Counted from the stretch's first letter, positions 1-9,420 are shown. The stretch is 47,086 nucleotides of DNA from JBPESN01 sp051710625 (GCF_051710625.1 NZ_JBPESN010000015.1:1-47086), one strand, 5' to 3'. A program made the numbers and translations. The notes: generated from the sequence alone by a model not told the origin.

Positions 1-332
1 GTTTGGCTCCGTTACAGCGAACTGGCGCTCAAGATAATTCGGGATCGCAACATCCTCCTGACCGCCACGCTTATACCTGTGCGTCGGCTGCTGACAACTG
101 ACCAGCCCCAGCTCTTTCATGAGCCTGCCTGCGAGCCAGCGCCCCATCTGGAAGCCTCTCTGGGTTGCCATGGTGGCGATACTTCTCGCGCCAGCTGCAC
201 CATGGCGATACTGTGCAGTTTATGAACCTGACTGCGCAATACCGTTCGCCTGCCGTCTGGCCTGTCAGGCCGACTTTCCCAGTATTTGTAACTGCTGCGA
301 TAAACCCTGAACACGTGGCAAAGTGTGGCCAC
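1..332 (-). pseudogene. IS3-family transposase OrfB, N-terminal part, frameshifted
   Basis: This encodes the start of the DDE transposase OrfB (ATLCHVFRVYRSSYKYW). After about 43 residues the frame breaks. Near 207-215 this copy has lost one base relative to the copy at 18350-18370 (ATCGCCATGG against ATCAGCCATGG), and the open frame ends at 117. The downstream matching sequence continues to base 1 in another frame. The catalytic residues lie beyond the window. With this lesion the copy cannot make an intact transposase. Confidence 0.85.
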
Positions 333-358
333 AGGATAACGCGCTCTAAGTTTCCCGA

Positions 359-661
359 TTAACGAGAACTATTCAGGGAGTCTGACATCAAAAGCGCTGT
401 AGCCTTTTTTAATATTTCGTTTTCCATTTTAATGCGTTGTACCTTCTTCTTGAGCTCACGTATTTCGATTTGTGCCGGGGTTATGGGAGAGGCTTTTGGC
501 GTTTTCCCCTGTCGCTCATCATGCAGTTGTTTTACCCATTTCGTCATCGTAGAAAGGCCGACGTCCATGGCTTTTGCTGCTGGCGCGGCAGTGTAATTTT
601 GGTCGACAACCAGTTGAGCGGATTCGCGTTTGAATTTAGGACTAAAATTTCTTCTTTTCAT
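359..661 (-). CDS. IS3-family transposase OrfA
   Basis: A 100-residue helix-turn-helix protein of the IS3 type that binds the IS ends. It begins MKRRNFSPKFKRESAQLVV, contains the region KAMDVGLSTMTKWVKQL expected for the DNA-recognition helices, and ends in a lysine- and glutamate-rich leucine-zipper-like coiled coil (IRELKKKVQRIKMENEILKKA). The start chosen is the ATG at 659-661, because the other IS copies share it and the upstream extension lies in the terminal repeat. This is the only OrfA in the window without a visible break, although its OrfB partner is frameshifted. Confidence 0.85.
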   Translation of the reverse strand: MKRRNFSPKFKRESAQLVVDQNYTAAPAAKAMDVGLSTMTKWVKQLHDERQGKTPKASPITPAQIEIRELKKKVQRIKMENEILKKATALLMSDSLNSSR

Positions 662-1022
662 TGGTGCACCCGTGTTGTTCTGAGGTGAGCATATCACCTC
701 TGTTCAGGTGGGCAAATTCAGTGCGCCACTACACCCCTTTTCTTTGACGCCGTTTCCGGTGAAAGAAGGGTAAAATGGGGCCGTCATGGCGCCGACACGT
801 GCGTAAGCAAAGCGCGGTAGCAGGGAATCGCTGGGGTGAATAACGCGGCCGTTTTTCCCAAAGAAATCATCACTCTTGACAATAAAACTGTTTGCGTTCT
901 GTCAACGAGTTTTCCTCTCTTGCGCGTTTTGCGACCATAATTAGCACTGGCACCGCGGTGATGATATTCTTTGCGGCTTTGCATTGACGGCGCCGGCGGG
1001 TCCGGCGCCGGGGGAGGATCAG

Positions 1023-1345
1023 ATGATGTTACATCAACAGGTTCGTCAGCGGCTGTTCGACATTGAGCAGGCCATGCACGACGCTGAAATATGGCAGCCC
1101 ACAGCCACCGGAGCGCGCGGCCTTCGACAGCGTGAAGCCGTTCTGCATCGACACCATGGAAGCACAGCAGTGGCTGCAATGGGTTTTGCTGCCGCGCATG
1201 CATGCGCTCCTGGATCGCGACGCGCCATTGCCGGAACGTTTCCCCCCTGACGCCGTATTTTGAAGAGGCACTGCCCGAGGCAATCGCATTATTGATGCAA
1301 TTACGCCAGCTTGATTGTTTGCTGGGCGGTGACGCGCATAATTGA
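1023..1345 (+). pseudogene. yqcC: yqcC remnant (small conserved protein), two frameshifts
   Basis: YqcC is a small conserved protein of unknown role encoded next to truC in E. coli. Three consecutive pieces in different frames match it: VRQRLFDIEQAMHDAEIW in the first, FCIDTMEAQQWLQWVLLPRMHALLD in the second (quoted as FCIDTMEAQQWLQWV), and a C-terminal piece ending QLDCLLGGDAHN. The shifts lie near 1090-1110 and near a run of six C at about 1243-1248. The original stop TGA at 1343-1345 overlaps the start of truC, as expected for a coupled pair. Confidence 0.8.
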
Positions 1346-1677
1346 GATATGTTACCAGGATCAGTACCTGGTGGCGGTCAATAAACCGGCCGGCTGGCTG
1401 GTCCACCGCAGTTGGCTAGATCACAAGGAAAAAGTGGTGGTGATGCAGACGGTGCGCGACATGCTGGGGCGGCACATGTTTACCGTGCACCGGCTGGATC
1501 GCCCACAGGCTGGCGCATCCGGTTACCGGCAAGCCGCTGGTCATTAATGCTCGCTGGGACGACAGTTGGCAGCAATTAATGGAACAATTCGGCTGGCGCG
1601 GCCTTCTCCCTGCATATGAAAGGGTTGAGTTTGCCGGGCCTTCGAGTCAGGATAAAACCCTTGATTACACGACATAG
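1338..1677 (+). pseudogene. truC: truC remnant (tRNA pseudouridine-65 synthase), large internal deletion
   Basis: TruC makes pseudouridine 65 in tRNA. The N-terminal part is clear (QYLVAVNKPAGWLVHRSW and HRLDRP, which carries the catalytic Asp of this family). It then jumps with a frame change at about 1500-1510 directly to the C-terminal part (AHPVTGKPLVINARWDDSW, FGWRGLLPAYERVEFAG). About 150 of the roughly 260 residues of the E. coli protein are missing. The codon aligned with the usual initiator is ATA (1338-1340), so the start codon also seems lost by a transition. The stop is TAG at 1675-1677. Confidence 0.85.
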
Positions 1678-1696
1678 GTTAGGGGAGTCGAGCGCT

Positions 1697-2143
1697 ATGG
1701 CGCAGATAGGTATTTTTGTCGGTACGGTTTACGGTAACGCGTTGTTGACCGCTGAAGAAGTGGAGTCGGTTCTGACAGAGCAGGGCCATCAGGTGACGCT
1801 GTTTGAGGATAGCGCCCTTGAGCAGTGGCAGGCGTATGCCGAACGGGTGATCCTCATTATTACTTCCACCACCGGACAGGGAAGATTGCCGGACAATATC
1901 GTACCGCTATTTCAGCAGGTGAAGGATAAGCTGGGGCATCAGCCGGCGCTGCGCTATGGCGTTATTGCGCTGGGCAACAGTAGTTATGATACCTTTTGCG
2001 GCGCAGGGCACGCCTTTGATGCGCTGCTACAGGAGCAGGGGGCCAGGCGGGTGGGCAGTCTGCTGGAGATCGATACCGTGGAGTATCCCGAGCCGGAAAC
2101 GCTGGCCTGTCGCTGGGCGGCGGAGTGGGGCGCATTGTTATAG
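1697..2143 (+). CDS. yqcA: flavodoxin-like protein YqcA
   Basis: A short-chain flavodoxin of 148 residues (E. coli YqcA is 149). It shows the N-terminal strand and FMN phosphate-binding loop IGIFVGTVYGNA, the second flavin-contact region TSTTGQG, and the third loop ALGNSSYDTFCGAG. It is probably an FMN-binding electron carrier in the cytoplasm, related to MioC; its partner is not known. A longer open frame starts at 1616, but the ATG at 1697 fits the family start and has AGGGGAG at 1681-1687 as a ribosome binding site. It is the only intact member of the yqcC-truC-yqcA trio. Confidence 0.93.
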   Translation: MAQIGIFVGTVYGNALLTAEEVESVLTEQGHQVTLFEDSALEQWQAYAERVILIITSTTGQGRLPDNIVPLFQQVKDKLGHQPALRYGVIALGNSSYDTFCGAGHAFDALLQEQGARRVGSLLEIDTVEYPEPETLACRWAAEWGALL

Positions 2144-2270
2144 GCGCTCACGCCGGGCGGCTGTGCTATACCGGCATGCATCGTGCTGTGGCGAGAGCAA
2201 CGCGGCAGTAGGCGTTGTGTTACGGCGGGAGGGCATTGGGCGGTAAACCGATGCAGACCTGTAGCCCGAT

Positions 2271-2294
2271 GCCGCCCGTTAAATAACGGGCGGC
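2271..2294. terminator. perfect 10-bp hairpin between convergent yqcA and yaeH
   Basis: GCCGCCCGTT and its exact reverse complement AACGGGCGGC are separated by a four-base AAAT loop. The hairpin lies in the gap between the convergent genes yqcA and yaeH, where a bidirectional terminator would be useful. There is no T-tract on either side, so intrinsic termination is only a guess. The rest of 2144-2411 is GC-rich and shows no gene. Confidence 0.35.
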
Positions 2295-2411
2295 GATGCC
2301 GTGTCGATTACCGCGAGCAGGGATGCGGTACCGGGTACCCAGGCTTGGGTACCGGCGCCGGCGGCGCCCTCTATGGTCCCTGACGCGCGCGAGTGCCGCC
2401 CGTACGGCTAG

Positions 2412-2801
2412 TTATTTCTGCCGGGTCAATTTTTCCAGATCGGCCTCGATCTCGGCAATTTTATTGGACACCACGCTTTCCAGGTGGCGCAAGTCATCCA
2501 AGATCTTGTTCTTCAAATCCACTTCGGTCTGATCGCACAGACAAATTTGATCCAGCTCGTCGATCACATCGCGCAGATTGGGGCTGATTTCATTGATTTC
2601 CCGGTAGCCTTCCGCCGCGTTGTCCGACACCACGGTTTTACGTTGCCGGGGATATTTGAATTTGACGCTTTTGGCGAAAAATTCCCCTTTGTCACGGCGG
2701 AAATAAATTTTCAGGATGTCGTTATTGGCTTCCTGGCGCAGGCTGTAGCGGTCGATATCGTCCGGATGATTAACGCCAAGGCTTTTCAGATTATCGTACA
2801 T
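2412..2801 (-). CDS. yaeH: DUF3461 family protein YaeH
   Basis: A 129-residue conserved enterobacterial protein, nearly identical in layout to E. coli YaeH (128 residues). It starts MYDNLKSLGV, has the strongly conserved core YSLRQEANNDILKIYF and KSVKFKYPRQRKTVV, and ends in a charged helical region (HLESVVSNKIAEIEADLEKL) that may form a coiled coil. Its function is not known. It lies next to dapD as in E. coli and is transcribed in the same direction. No lesion is seen, which is notable among so many decayed neighbours. Confidence 0.93.
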   Translation of the reverse strand: MYDNLKSLGVNHPDDIDRYSLRQEANNDILKIYFRRDKGEFFAKSVKFKYPRQRKTVVSDNAAEGYREINEISPNLRDVIDELDQICLCDQTEVDLKNKILDDLRHLESVVSNKIAEIEADLEKLTRQK

Positions 2802-2837
2802 GCTCGTCCCCTGGTGATGTGCGGTATGGGTAAAATT

Positions 2838-2857
2838 ATGACGCCGTCAGGCGTCAT
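2838..2857 (-). terminator. probable intrinsic terminator of dapD
   Basis: On the minus strand, ATGACGCC - TGAC - GGCGTCAT forms a perfect 8-bp stem followed by AATTTTA. It lies about 70 bases after the dapD stop and before the yaeH start, so it could end the dapD transcript or attenuate read-through into yaeH. The T-tract is short. Confidence 0.5.
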
Positions 2858-2925
2858 AAGCTGTGACTTACGGCCGGATTTACCGCCGTACTGACCGGGC
2901 GCGAACGCTACCGCCGTGGGTAATA

Positions 2926-3750
2926 TTAGTCGATAGTACGTAATAACTCATTGATACCCACCTTACCGCGGGTTTTAATGTCGACCTTTTTCACTATTAC
3001 CGTGCAATAAAGGCTATAACGCCCGTCTTTGGAGAGTAAATTGCCAGATACGACCACCGACCCGGCCGGTACGCGGCCATAATGCACTTCGCCGGTCTCG
3101 CGATCGTAGATCTTGGTACTCTGGCCGATGAACACGCCCATGGAAATGACTGAACCTTCCTCCACAATAACCCCTTCAACCACTTCGGAGCGGGCGCCGA
3201 TAAAACAGTTATCTTCGATAATGGTCGGGTTGGCCTGTAGCGGCTCCAACACGCCGCCGATGCCCACGCCGCCGGACAGGTGAACGTTTTTGCCAATCTG
3301 CGCGCAGGAGCCGACGGTGGCCCAGGTATCCACCATGGTGCCTTCATCCACATAGGCGCCGATATTGACATAGGAGGGCATTAACACCGTGTTGCGGGCA
3401 ATGTAGGCGCCCTGACGCACGCTGGCCGGGGGCACGACGCGGAAGCCTTCGCGCTGGAAGCGTTCGCTGTCCCAGCCGGCAAACTTCATTGGCACTTTAT
3501 CGAAAAAGCGCGTTTCGCCGTTCTCGATCAGCTGATTGTCGGCGACGCGAAATGAGAGCAGTACCGCTTTTTTCAGCCACTGATGGGTGACCCATTCACC
3601 GTTGATTTTTTCCGCGACGCGCAACGCGCCGCTGTCGAGGGCGGCGATAACCTGATTCACCGCGTCGCGGGTGGCGGCGTCGACGTTAGCCGGCGTAATT
3701 GCCGCGCGTTGCTCAAAGGTGGTTTCAATAATCTGCTGTAATGACTGCAT
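2926..3750 (-). CDS. dapD: tetrahydrodipicolinate N-succinyltransferase
   Basis: This enzyme transfers succinyl from succinyl-CoA to tetrahydrodipicolinate in the lysine and meso-diaminopimelate pathway, and so serves peptidoglycan synthesis. The protein is 274 residues, the same length as in E. coli. An N-terminal helical domain is followed by a left-handed beta-helix of hexapeptide repeats, visible from about residue 105 on (AYIARNTVLMPSYVNIGAYVD, quoted in part as ARNTVLMPSYVNIGAY; IEDNCFIGARSEVVEGVIV). Start ATG at 3748-3750. No damage is visible. Keeping it fits retained cell-wall synthesis. Confidence 0.96.
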   Translation of the reverse strand: MQSLQQIIETTFEQRAAITPANVDAATRDAVNQVIAALDSGALRVAEKINGEWVTHQWLKKAVLLSFRVADNQLIENGETRFFDKVPMKFAGWDSERFQREGFRVVPPASVRQGAYIARNTVLMPSYVNIGAYVDEGTMVDTWATVGSCAQIGKNVHLSGGVGIGGVLEPLQANPTIIEDNCFIGARSEVVEGVIVEEGSVISMGVFIGQSTKIYDRETGEVHYGRVPAGSVVVSGNLLSKDGRYSLYCTVIVKKVDIKTRGKVGINELLRTID

Positions 3751-3796
3751 CCTGTCCTGTCTGTCGGCTCAATAGGAGTTCATAACGTTACTTGTA

Positions 3797-6346
3797 TCAC
3801 ACTTTATCGTTTGGGTTGAGCGCCTCTGTCAAGCGTCGCCGTCTGCCAGAATGAACAAGTCCACCACCCGTTCGCCGATGGTGGAAATGCGCGCGCCTGC
3901 AGCGAAATGCCCAGATCGACGAAGACTTCGCTGACGCGGCTCAGCAACCCGGGCTGAGCAAGCGCCGTCAGCTCCAGGTAGCTGCGACGTTCGGTCGGCG
4001 AAGGCAGAAACACCACCGAGGTGTCCACGTTGAAATGACGCAGCTCGGAGGACGGGCAGCGCACCCGCGGGTGGGCGGTAGTCCCCCGCCTGCAGGATTT
4101 GCAGCAGCGCCTGACGGGTGACCGGGTGACGATCCGACGACAATAAACTGCCGTCTGGCTCAAGTACCACGAAGGTGTCCAGCGCCATACCGTCCCGCTT
4201 GGTAAAAATCTGCGCGTCGTGCACGCTGAGATTGCGGCGATCCAGCTCGCCCGTGACCGCGGCGAACAGATAAGGGCGATCCTGGTTGCGGATGAAAATT
4301 TCGGTGCCACCGCGGGTGTCCCAGCGGGCTTATCAACACTAACGGCTCCATATTTCTTGCAGGCGCTGTTCGTCGTTGCCCTCCATACGCAACAGCGCCA
4401 ACGCCTGACGGCGGTTGTGGCGTACCCGCTCGCGCACGTCCGGCGATACGTGCATACCGCGGCGCCGCTGCTTCTCGGTGGCGAAGAACAGCTCGCGCAG
4501 CAGGCTTTGTTTCCAGCTGTTCCATAGCGTCTCGTTGGTGGCGCAAATATCCGCCACCATCAGGCATAGCAGGTAGTGCAGGCGGCTCTCGCTCTGCAGC
4601 TCGCCGGCGAACTGAACCAGCACGTCCGGATTCTGAATATCCCGCCGCTGGGCGGTGACCGACATGACGAGATGACTTTCCACCAGCCACGCCACCAGTT
4701 AGGCATCCTCGGCAGGCAAATCGCGCAGCGCCGCAAATTCCAGCACGTCGCGGGCGCCAAGCTGGGAGTGATCGCCGCCGCGGCTTTTGGCGATATCATG
4801 AAACAGCGCCGCCACCAGCAATAAATGCCGCTGGCCCAAACGCGGAAACAGCTCGACGCACAGCGGATGGTACGGCCGCTGGCTTTCGTCGGCGAAGCTT
4901 TTCAGCTTCAGCAATACCCGAATGGTGTGCTCATCGACAGTATACGCATGGAACAGGTCAAATTGCATCTGGCCGACGATATTGCGCCACTGCGGCATGT
5001 AGGCCCACAGCACGCTGTGTCGGTGCATCGGCAGCAGGGCATGTTTTACCGCGCCCGGCTGATGCAGAATCCGCATGAACAGCATCCGCGCCTCGGGGAT
5101 CGTGCACAGCGGCGCCGTCAGGTGCCGACGGGCGTAGCGTAGCTGGCGCAGGGTGGCCGAATAAATGCCCTCGATATGTTGGTTGCGCACCATTTGCCAG
5201 AACAGGCGTAAAATGGCCTCCTGTTGTCGGCTAAACAACGTCTCGTCGCGCAAATCAATCAGGTTGCCGCGCAGCTGAAACTTGTCGTCCAGCGGCTGGG
5301 GTTTTTCATCGGGCGCCAGGGCGAGGATCGCCTCATCGAACAACTGCAACAGCATTTAGTTCAGCTCGCTGACGCGGCGGGTGACGCGGAAAAAATCCTT
5401 CATCATCCGCTCCACCGGCAGGTTGCCTTCCCCCTGGTAGCGTAGCAGCTGCGCCACGTCCTGCTGGCGGTCGAACAGCAGCCGATTATCGTAGCGATTT
5501 AGCACCAAATGCAGGGCGAAGCGGATGCGCCACAGAAAGCTCTGGCATTCGTTGAGTTCATCCTGCTCGGCGCGGGTTATAAAGCCAAAACCCACCATTT
5601 CATCCATCAAGGTGGCGCCGAAATGGCGATGCGCGACCCAAAGCAGGGTATGGATATCTCGCAGGCCAGGCCGCCGCGGCTGCTTTTGATATCCGGCTCG
5701 AGATTATAGCTGGTACCGTGATAGCGCGAATGGCATTCCTGCTGCTCGGCGAGCTTGGCGGGAAAAAACGCCTGCGAGGGCTAAAAATCATCGCTGAACA
5801 CCTGTTTTTGCAGGGTCAGAAACCGCGCCAGATCACCGCAAATCAAGCGCGATTCGATGAGATTGGTCGCGACCGTCAGATCGGCGCGCCCCTCTTCCAG
5901 ACACTCGGCAATACTGCGCACGCTGTGGCCGACTTCCAGCTTGAGATCCCATAACAGCGTCAGCAGCTCGCTGATATGCTGCTGTTGCGGCGGCGTCTGC
6001 GGCGCCTGGCTTAGCACCAGCACATTGATATCGGATAACGGATGCAGTTCGCCGCGGCCGTAGACCCACACCGCCACCAGCGCGGTATGAGGTGCGTGGG
6101 CGAGGCCGTGGTAGTGCCAGAGCTCGGTAAAAGCTGATCGATATACAGCGTGCGGGCGTCTACCAGCATTTCAGCCGTCTCGCCGGGATCGAAAGCGTCG
6201 GCCAGCCAGCGGTGGAATTCGTCCAGCCGTTCTTTCAGAAAAGGGCGGTTGAGGGCGTCGTCCGGCCAGGTGAGGGGAGATGAGGGTTTGACCGACGGCT
6301 GGCGCAGCACCGGCAGATGGGTAAATTGAAGAATTTAGTTCGGCAT
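3797..6346 (-). pseudogene. glnD: glnD remnant (PII uridylyltransferase / uridylyl-removing enzyme)
   Basis: GlnD senses glutamine and modifies PII proteins. All domains are recognisable along the minus strand: nucleotidyltransferase (GRGELHPLSDIN, where the family has SDID, so a catalytic Asp is Asn), HD domain (ALFHDIAKSRGGDHS) and C-terminal ACT domains. Lesions: in-frame stops at 6335-6337 (codon 4), 5356-5358 and 4699-4701, each TAA where Gln is expected; frameshifts near 6120 and between 5781 and 5610; a deletion of about 30 codons near 4330; and further shifts in the ACT region near 4050 and 3900. The frame ends at TGA 3797-3799. No functional protein is possible. Confidence 0.95.
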
Positions 6347-6448
6347 GGGGTCGCCCTGCATAGTAGGGCAGCCTGGCGTGCCAGCTGGCTTACCGGGGCT
6401 GCCCGCGAAATTAACGCTCGCCTGCGTCCGGCCAGGCGGCAAGCGGTT

Positions 6449-7243
6449 TTAGGCCAGGTGGTGGATTACTGTCGGCAAGGTATCATCGGCGCACAGCGTC
6501 ATGATCTCACAACCGCCCTCGGTCACCACGATCGTATGCTCATACTGTGCCGACAGGCTACGATCCTTGGTTTTTACCGTCCAGCCGTCTTTCATGGTCC
6601 GGATGCGGTAGTCGCCGGCATTGACCATGGGCTCAATGGTGAACGCCATTCCCGGTTGCAATACCACACCGCCGTCGTCGGCGTCATAATGCAGCACCTG
6701 CGGCTCTTCATGAAAGCCTTCGCCGATACCGTGGCCACAATACTCCCGCACCACCGAGAAGCTTTCTGCTTCAACGAACTGTTGAATCGCTTTACCCAGC
6801 GTGCGCAGGCGGATGCCCGGCCGGACCATGCGGATTGCCAGATACAGACTTTCTTTCGTCACCCGGCATAGCCGTTCGCCGAGGATAATCGGTTTGCCGA
6901 CAATGAACATCTTTGAGGTATCGCCGTGGAAGCCGTCTTTGATAACGGTGACGTCAATATTCAGAATATCGCCCTCTTTAAGCTTTTTTTCATCGCTCGG
7001 GATACCGTGACACACGACTTCATTGACCGAAATACACACCGATTTCGGAAAACCGTGGTAGCCGAGCGACGCGGAAACGGCGTGCTGTTTCTCGGTGATA
7101 TGCTGATGGCACAACCGGTCCAATTCGCCGGTACTAACGCCGGGTTTGATATAAGGTTCAATGATTTCCAGCACCTCGGCGGCCAGCCGGCCGGCAACGC
7201 GCATCTTTGCAATATCGTCTGCTGTTTTGATAGGAATGGCCAT
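6449..7243 (-). CDS. map: methionine aminopeptidase
   Basis: This removes the initiator methionine from nascent proteins. It has 264 residues, as in E. coli, with the pita-bread fold signatures. The metal ligands are all present: two Asp in NIDVTVIKDGFHGD, His in YCGHGIGEGFH, Glu in TIEPMVNAG, and Glu in AQYEHTIVV. An in-frame ATG lies upstream at 7276, but the family start MAIPIKTADDI at 7243 is preferred. It is divergent from rpsB; the shared gap holds the rpsB leader. Intact. Confidence 0.95.
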   Translation of the reverse strand: MAIPIKTADDIAKMRVAGRLAAEVLEIIEPYIKPGVSTGELDRLCHQHITEKQHAVSASLGYHGFPKSVCISVNEVVCHGIPSDEKKLKEGDILNIDVTVIKDGFHGDTSKMFIVGKPIILGERLCRVTKESLYLAIRMVRPGIRLRTLGKAIQQFVEAESFSVVREYCGHGIGEGFHEEPQVLHYDADDGGVVLQPGMAFTIEPMVNAGDYRIRTMKDGWTVKTKDRSLSAQYEHTIVVTEGGCEIMTLCADDTLPTVIHHLA

Positions 7244-7501
7244 GTAGAGATCCACAGTCGGCACCAAGGTCGACAATAATAATATAAGCTAAATTAGCGA
7301 GTGGGATTAATGGTATCAGTACGGCTGGGCACTGCCCAATTATTATTTTCCCGCAAGCTTCGGAAAACATTTGGTGGAGTCCGTGCGTGGTTTATGGTAA
7401 AAAGCGCGCCGACGGTAGGCGCCAGGATTTTTCAAGCCGCGCGTCGATCGCTACAACGAAACTCAATTGTGTTATTACACACACGTATCGGCACATGCGC
7501 C

Positions 7502-7560
7502 GGGGTGCTCTGACCACAAGGTCGGGGTCGGCCGTATGGGATACGTGGAGGCATAACCCC
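7502..7560 (+). promoter_or_regulatory. rpsB leader element (t44/tff type, S2 autoregulation)
   Basis: In E. coli the map-rpsB gap carries the t44 (tff) RNA, now regarded as the rpsB mRNA leader bound by ribosomal protein S2. The same recognisable stretch is here: GGGGTGCTC at 7502-7510, GGGGTCGGCCGTATGGGATA around 7523-7542, and GTGGAGGCATAACCCC ending at 7560. GGGGT (7502-7506) can pair with ACCCC (7556-7560), closing the element. It lies 21 bases before the rpsB start codon. The match is from memory of the E. coli sequence, not a model search. Confidence 0.75.
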
Positions 7561-7581
7561 AAACAGACATAGAGGTTTATC

Positions 7582-8307
7582 ATGGCAACTGTTTCCATGC
7601 GTGACATGCTCCAGGCCGGCGTGCATTTCGGTCACCAGACCCGTTACTGGAACCCGAAAATGAAGCCCTTCATCTTCGGCGCCCGTAACAAGGTTCACAT
7701 CATCAACCTGGAACAAACCGTACCCTTGTTCAACGACGCCTTGGCCGAGCTGAACAAAATCGCCTCGCGTAAAGGTAAAATCCTGTTTGTCGGCACCAAA
7801 CGCGCCGCAAGCGAAGCGGTAAAAGAAGCGGCCAACAGCTGCGATCAATTCTTCGTCAACCATCGCTGGTTGGGTGGGATGTTGACCAACTGGAAAACGG
7901 TTCGTCAGTCCATCAAGCGTTTAAAAGACCTGGAAACCCAGTCTCAGGACGGTACGTTTGAGAAGCTGACCAAGAAAGAGGCGCTGATGCGCACTCGTGA
8001 ACTGGACAAGCTGGAAAACAGCCTGGGCGGTATCAAAGATATGGGCGGTCTGCCGGACGCGCTGTTTGTTATCGATGCGGAACATGAGCACATCGCTATC
8101 AATGAAGCCAACAATCTGGGTATTCCGGTTTTCGCTATAGTTGACACCAACTCCGATCCGGACGGCGTAGACTTCATTATCCCGGGTAATGACGACGCCA
8201 TCCGCGCAATCAACCTGTACCTGACTGCCGTTGCCACCACCGTGCGCGAAGGCCGTTCTCAGGATCTGGCGGAACAGGCTGAAGAAAGCTTTGTGGAAGC
8301 TGAATAA
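7582..8307 (+). CDS. rpsB: 30S ribosomal protein S2
   Basis: Small-subunit ribosomal protein of 241 residues, the same length as E. coli S2. It begins MATVSMRDMLQAGVHFGHQT, contains the conserved QKYWNPKM-like segment RYWNPKMKPFIFGARN, the zinc-free loop FVNHRWLGGMLTNWKTV, and GIPVFAIVDTNSDP. AGAGG at 7571-7575 serves as ribosome binding site. It is the first gene of the rpsB-tsf pair, preceded by the S2-responsive leader and followed by a partial terminator. Codon choice is typical of a highly expressed gene. Intact. Confidence 0.98.
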   Translation: MATVSMRDMLQAGVHFGHQTRYWNPKMKPFIFGARNKVHIINLEQTVPLFNDALAELNKIASRKGKILFVGTKRAASEAVKEAANSCDQFFVNHRWLGGMLTNWKTVRQSIKRLKDLETQSQDGTFEKLTKKEALMRTRELDKLENSLGGIKDMGGLPDALFVIDAEHEHIAINEANNLGIPVFAIVDTNSDPDGVDFIIPGNDDAIRAINLYLTAVATTVREGRSQDLAEQAEESFVEAE

Positions 8308-8358
8308 TAAGGCATGCTCTCAGGAGCCCTTATTAACCAAGTTTTAAATATGTTGGTT

Positions 8359-8387
8359 AGAGGGCCTGTCATCAGGCCCTCTTTTTT
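8359..8387 (+). terminator. rpsB-tsf intergenic terminator/attenuator
   Basis: AGAGGGCCTG (8359-8368), a four-base TCAT loop, and CAGGCCCTCT (8373-8382) form a perfect 10-bp stem followed directly by a run of T to 8387. It stands between rpsB and tsf, where E. coli also has an attenuating terminator that allows part of the transcripts to continue into tsf. Confidence 0.85.
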
Positions 8388-8422
8388 ACCTATCTCCAAC
8401 ACGGAATAACGAGGAAAAGATA

Positions 8423-9280
8423 ATGGCTGATATTACCGCCGCCCTGGTTAAAGAACTGCGCGAACGTACCGGCGCAGGCATGATGAAATGCAAAAAAGCG
8501 CTGGTTGAAGCTCAGGGCGATATCGAACTGGCTATCGACAACATGCGTAAGTCCGGCCAGGCCAAAGCCGCTAAGAAAGCGGGGCGCGTCGCGGCAGAAG
8601 GCGTCACTCTGACCAAAATCGCCCAAGACGGCAAATACGGTGTCATCATCGAGCTGAACTGTGAAACCGATTTTGTTGCCAAAGACGGCGGCTTCAAAGC
8701 CTTTGGCGACGAGGTCATCAACGCCGCGCTGAACGAACGCATCACCGACGTCGAAGCGCTGAAGGCCAAATTTGAAGAACAGCGCATCGCGCTGATAGCC
8801 AAAATTGGTGAAAACATCAATATCCGCCGCCTCGGCGTTCTGGAAGGCGACGTGCTCGGTTCTTACCTGCACAGCGCGCGCATTGGCGTCATGGTTTCCG
8901 CCGCCGGCGCCGACGAGGAACTGGTGAAGCAGGTCGCCATGCACATTGCCGCCAGCAAACCGGAATACGTCAATGCGGATGATATCCCGGCCGACGTAGT
9001 CGCCCGAGAGCATCAAATCCAGCTCGACATCGCCATGCAGTCCGGCAAACCGCATGAAATCGCTGAGAAGATGGTGGAAGGCCGTATGCGCAAGTTCACC
9101 GGTGAAATTTCTCTGACCGGCCAGCACTTCGTGATGGACCCGAGCAAGACCGTTGATCAGCTACTGGGCGAACACGGTGCTAAAATCAACAGCTTCATCC
9201 GTTTTGAAGTGGGCGAAGGCATTGAGAAAGCTGAAGTCGATTTCGCCGCCGAAGTGGCCGCGATGGGTAAGCAGTTTTAA
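8423..9280 (+). CDS. tsf: translation elongation factor Ts
   Basis: EF-Ts exchanges GDP for GTP on EF-Tu. The protein has 285 residues (E. coli 283). The N-terminal UBA-like domain has the family signature LRERTGAGMMKCKKALVEA. The core contains the EF-Tu contact region (ELNCETDFVAKDGGF) and the C-terminal module ends with HGAKINSFIRFEVGEGIEK. GAGG at 8411-8414 precedes the ATG. It follows rpsB after the attenuator hairpin. Intact. Confidence 0.98.
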   Translation: MADITAALVKELRERTGAGMMKCKKALVEAQGDIELAIDNMRKSGQAKAAKKAGRVAAEGVTLTKIAQDGKYGVIIELNCETDFVAKDGGFKAFGDEVINAALNERITDVEALKAKFEEQRIALIAKIGENINIRRLGVLEGDVLGSYLHSARIGVMVSAAGADEELVKQVAMHIAASKPEYVNADDIPADVVAREHQIQLDIAMQSGKPHEIAEKMVEGRMRKFTGEISLTGQHFVMDPSKTVDQLLGEHGAKINSFIRFEVGEGIEKAEVDFAAEVAAMGKQF

Positions 9281-9290
9281 TTAAGTTGTT

Positions 9291-9318
9291 CGGAACCGCC
9301 TGCTGGCGGTTCCGCTTT
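9291..9318 (+). terminator. hairpin after tsf
   Basis: CGGAACCGCC (9291-9300), loop TGCT, and GGCGGTTCCG (9305-9314) form a perfect 10-bp stem followed by the weak tract CTTTAA. It probably ends or attenuates the rpsB-tsf transcript before pyrH. Confidence 0.65.
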
Positions 9319-9420
9319 AATGAGCTGGAATAATGTCAGACGACGTGTGCCGCACTCATCAGCCGGGCGCGGCACCAGGTCAATTCCATCCCATCAAATC
9401 GCTCTCAAGGAACAGATCAA

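Larger units (their letters stand above)
1..733 (-). mobile_element. IS3-family element, copy 1, cut by the window start
   Basis: This is the orfA-side part of the same element found complete at 17644-18892. The terminal inverted repeat ends at 733 and reads TGTAGTGGCGCACTGAA when viewed inward on the minus strand, one base different from the other copies. The other end lies outside the window, so target duplication cannot be judged. orfA is open; orfB has a one-base deletion. The IS3-family assignment rests on the two-ORF layout and the OrfA and OrfB sequences; the exact IS name was not determined. Confidence 0.9.

Noticed and set aside
784..1406. 139- and 125-codon minus-strand open frames over the yqcC region
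   Set aside because: They overlap the yqcC/truC remnants in antisense and resemble nothing. The bases 734-1022 before yqcC show no supported gene.
8390..9127. 245-codon open frame antisense to tsf
   Set aside because: It is a shadow of the GC-rich tsf coding frame, has no family resemblance and no ribosome binding site.
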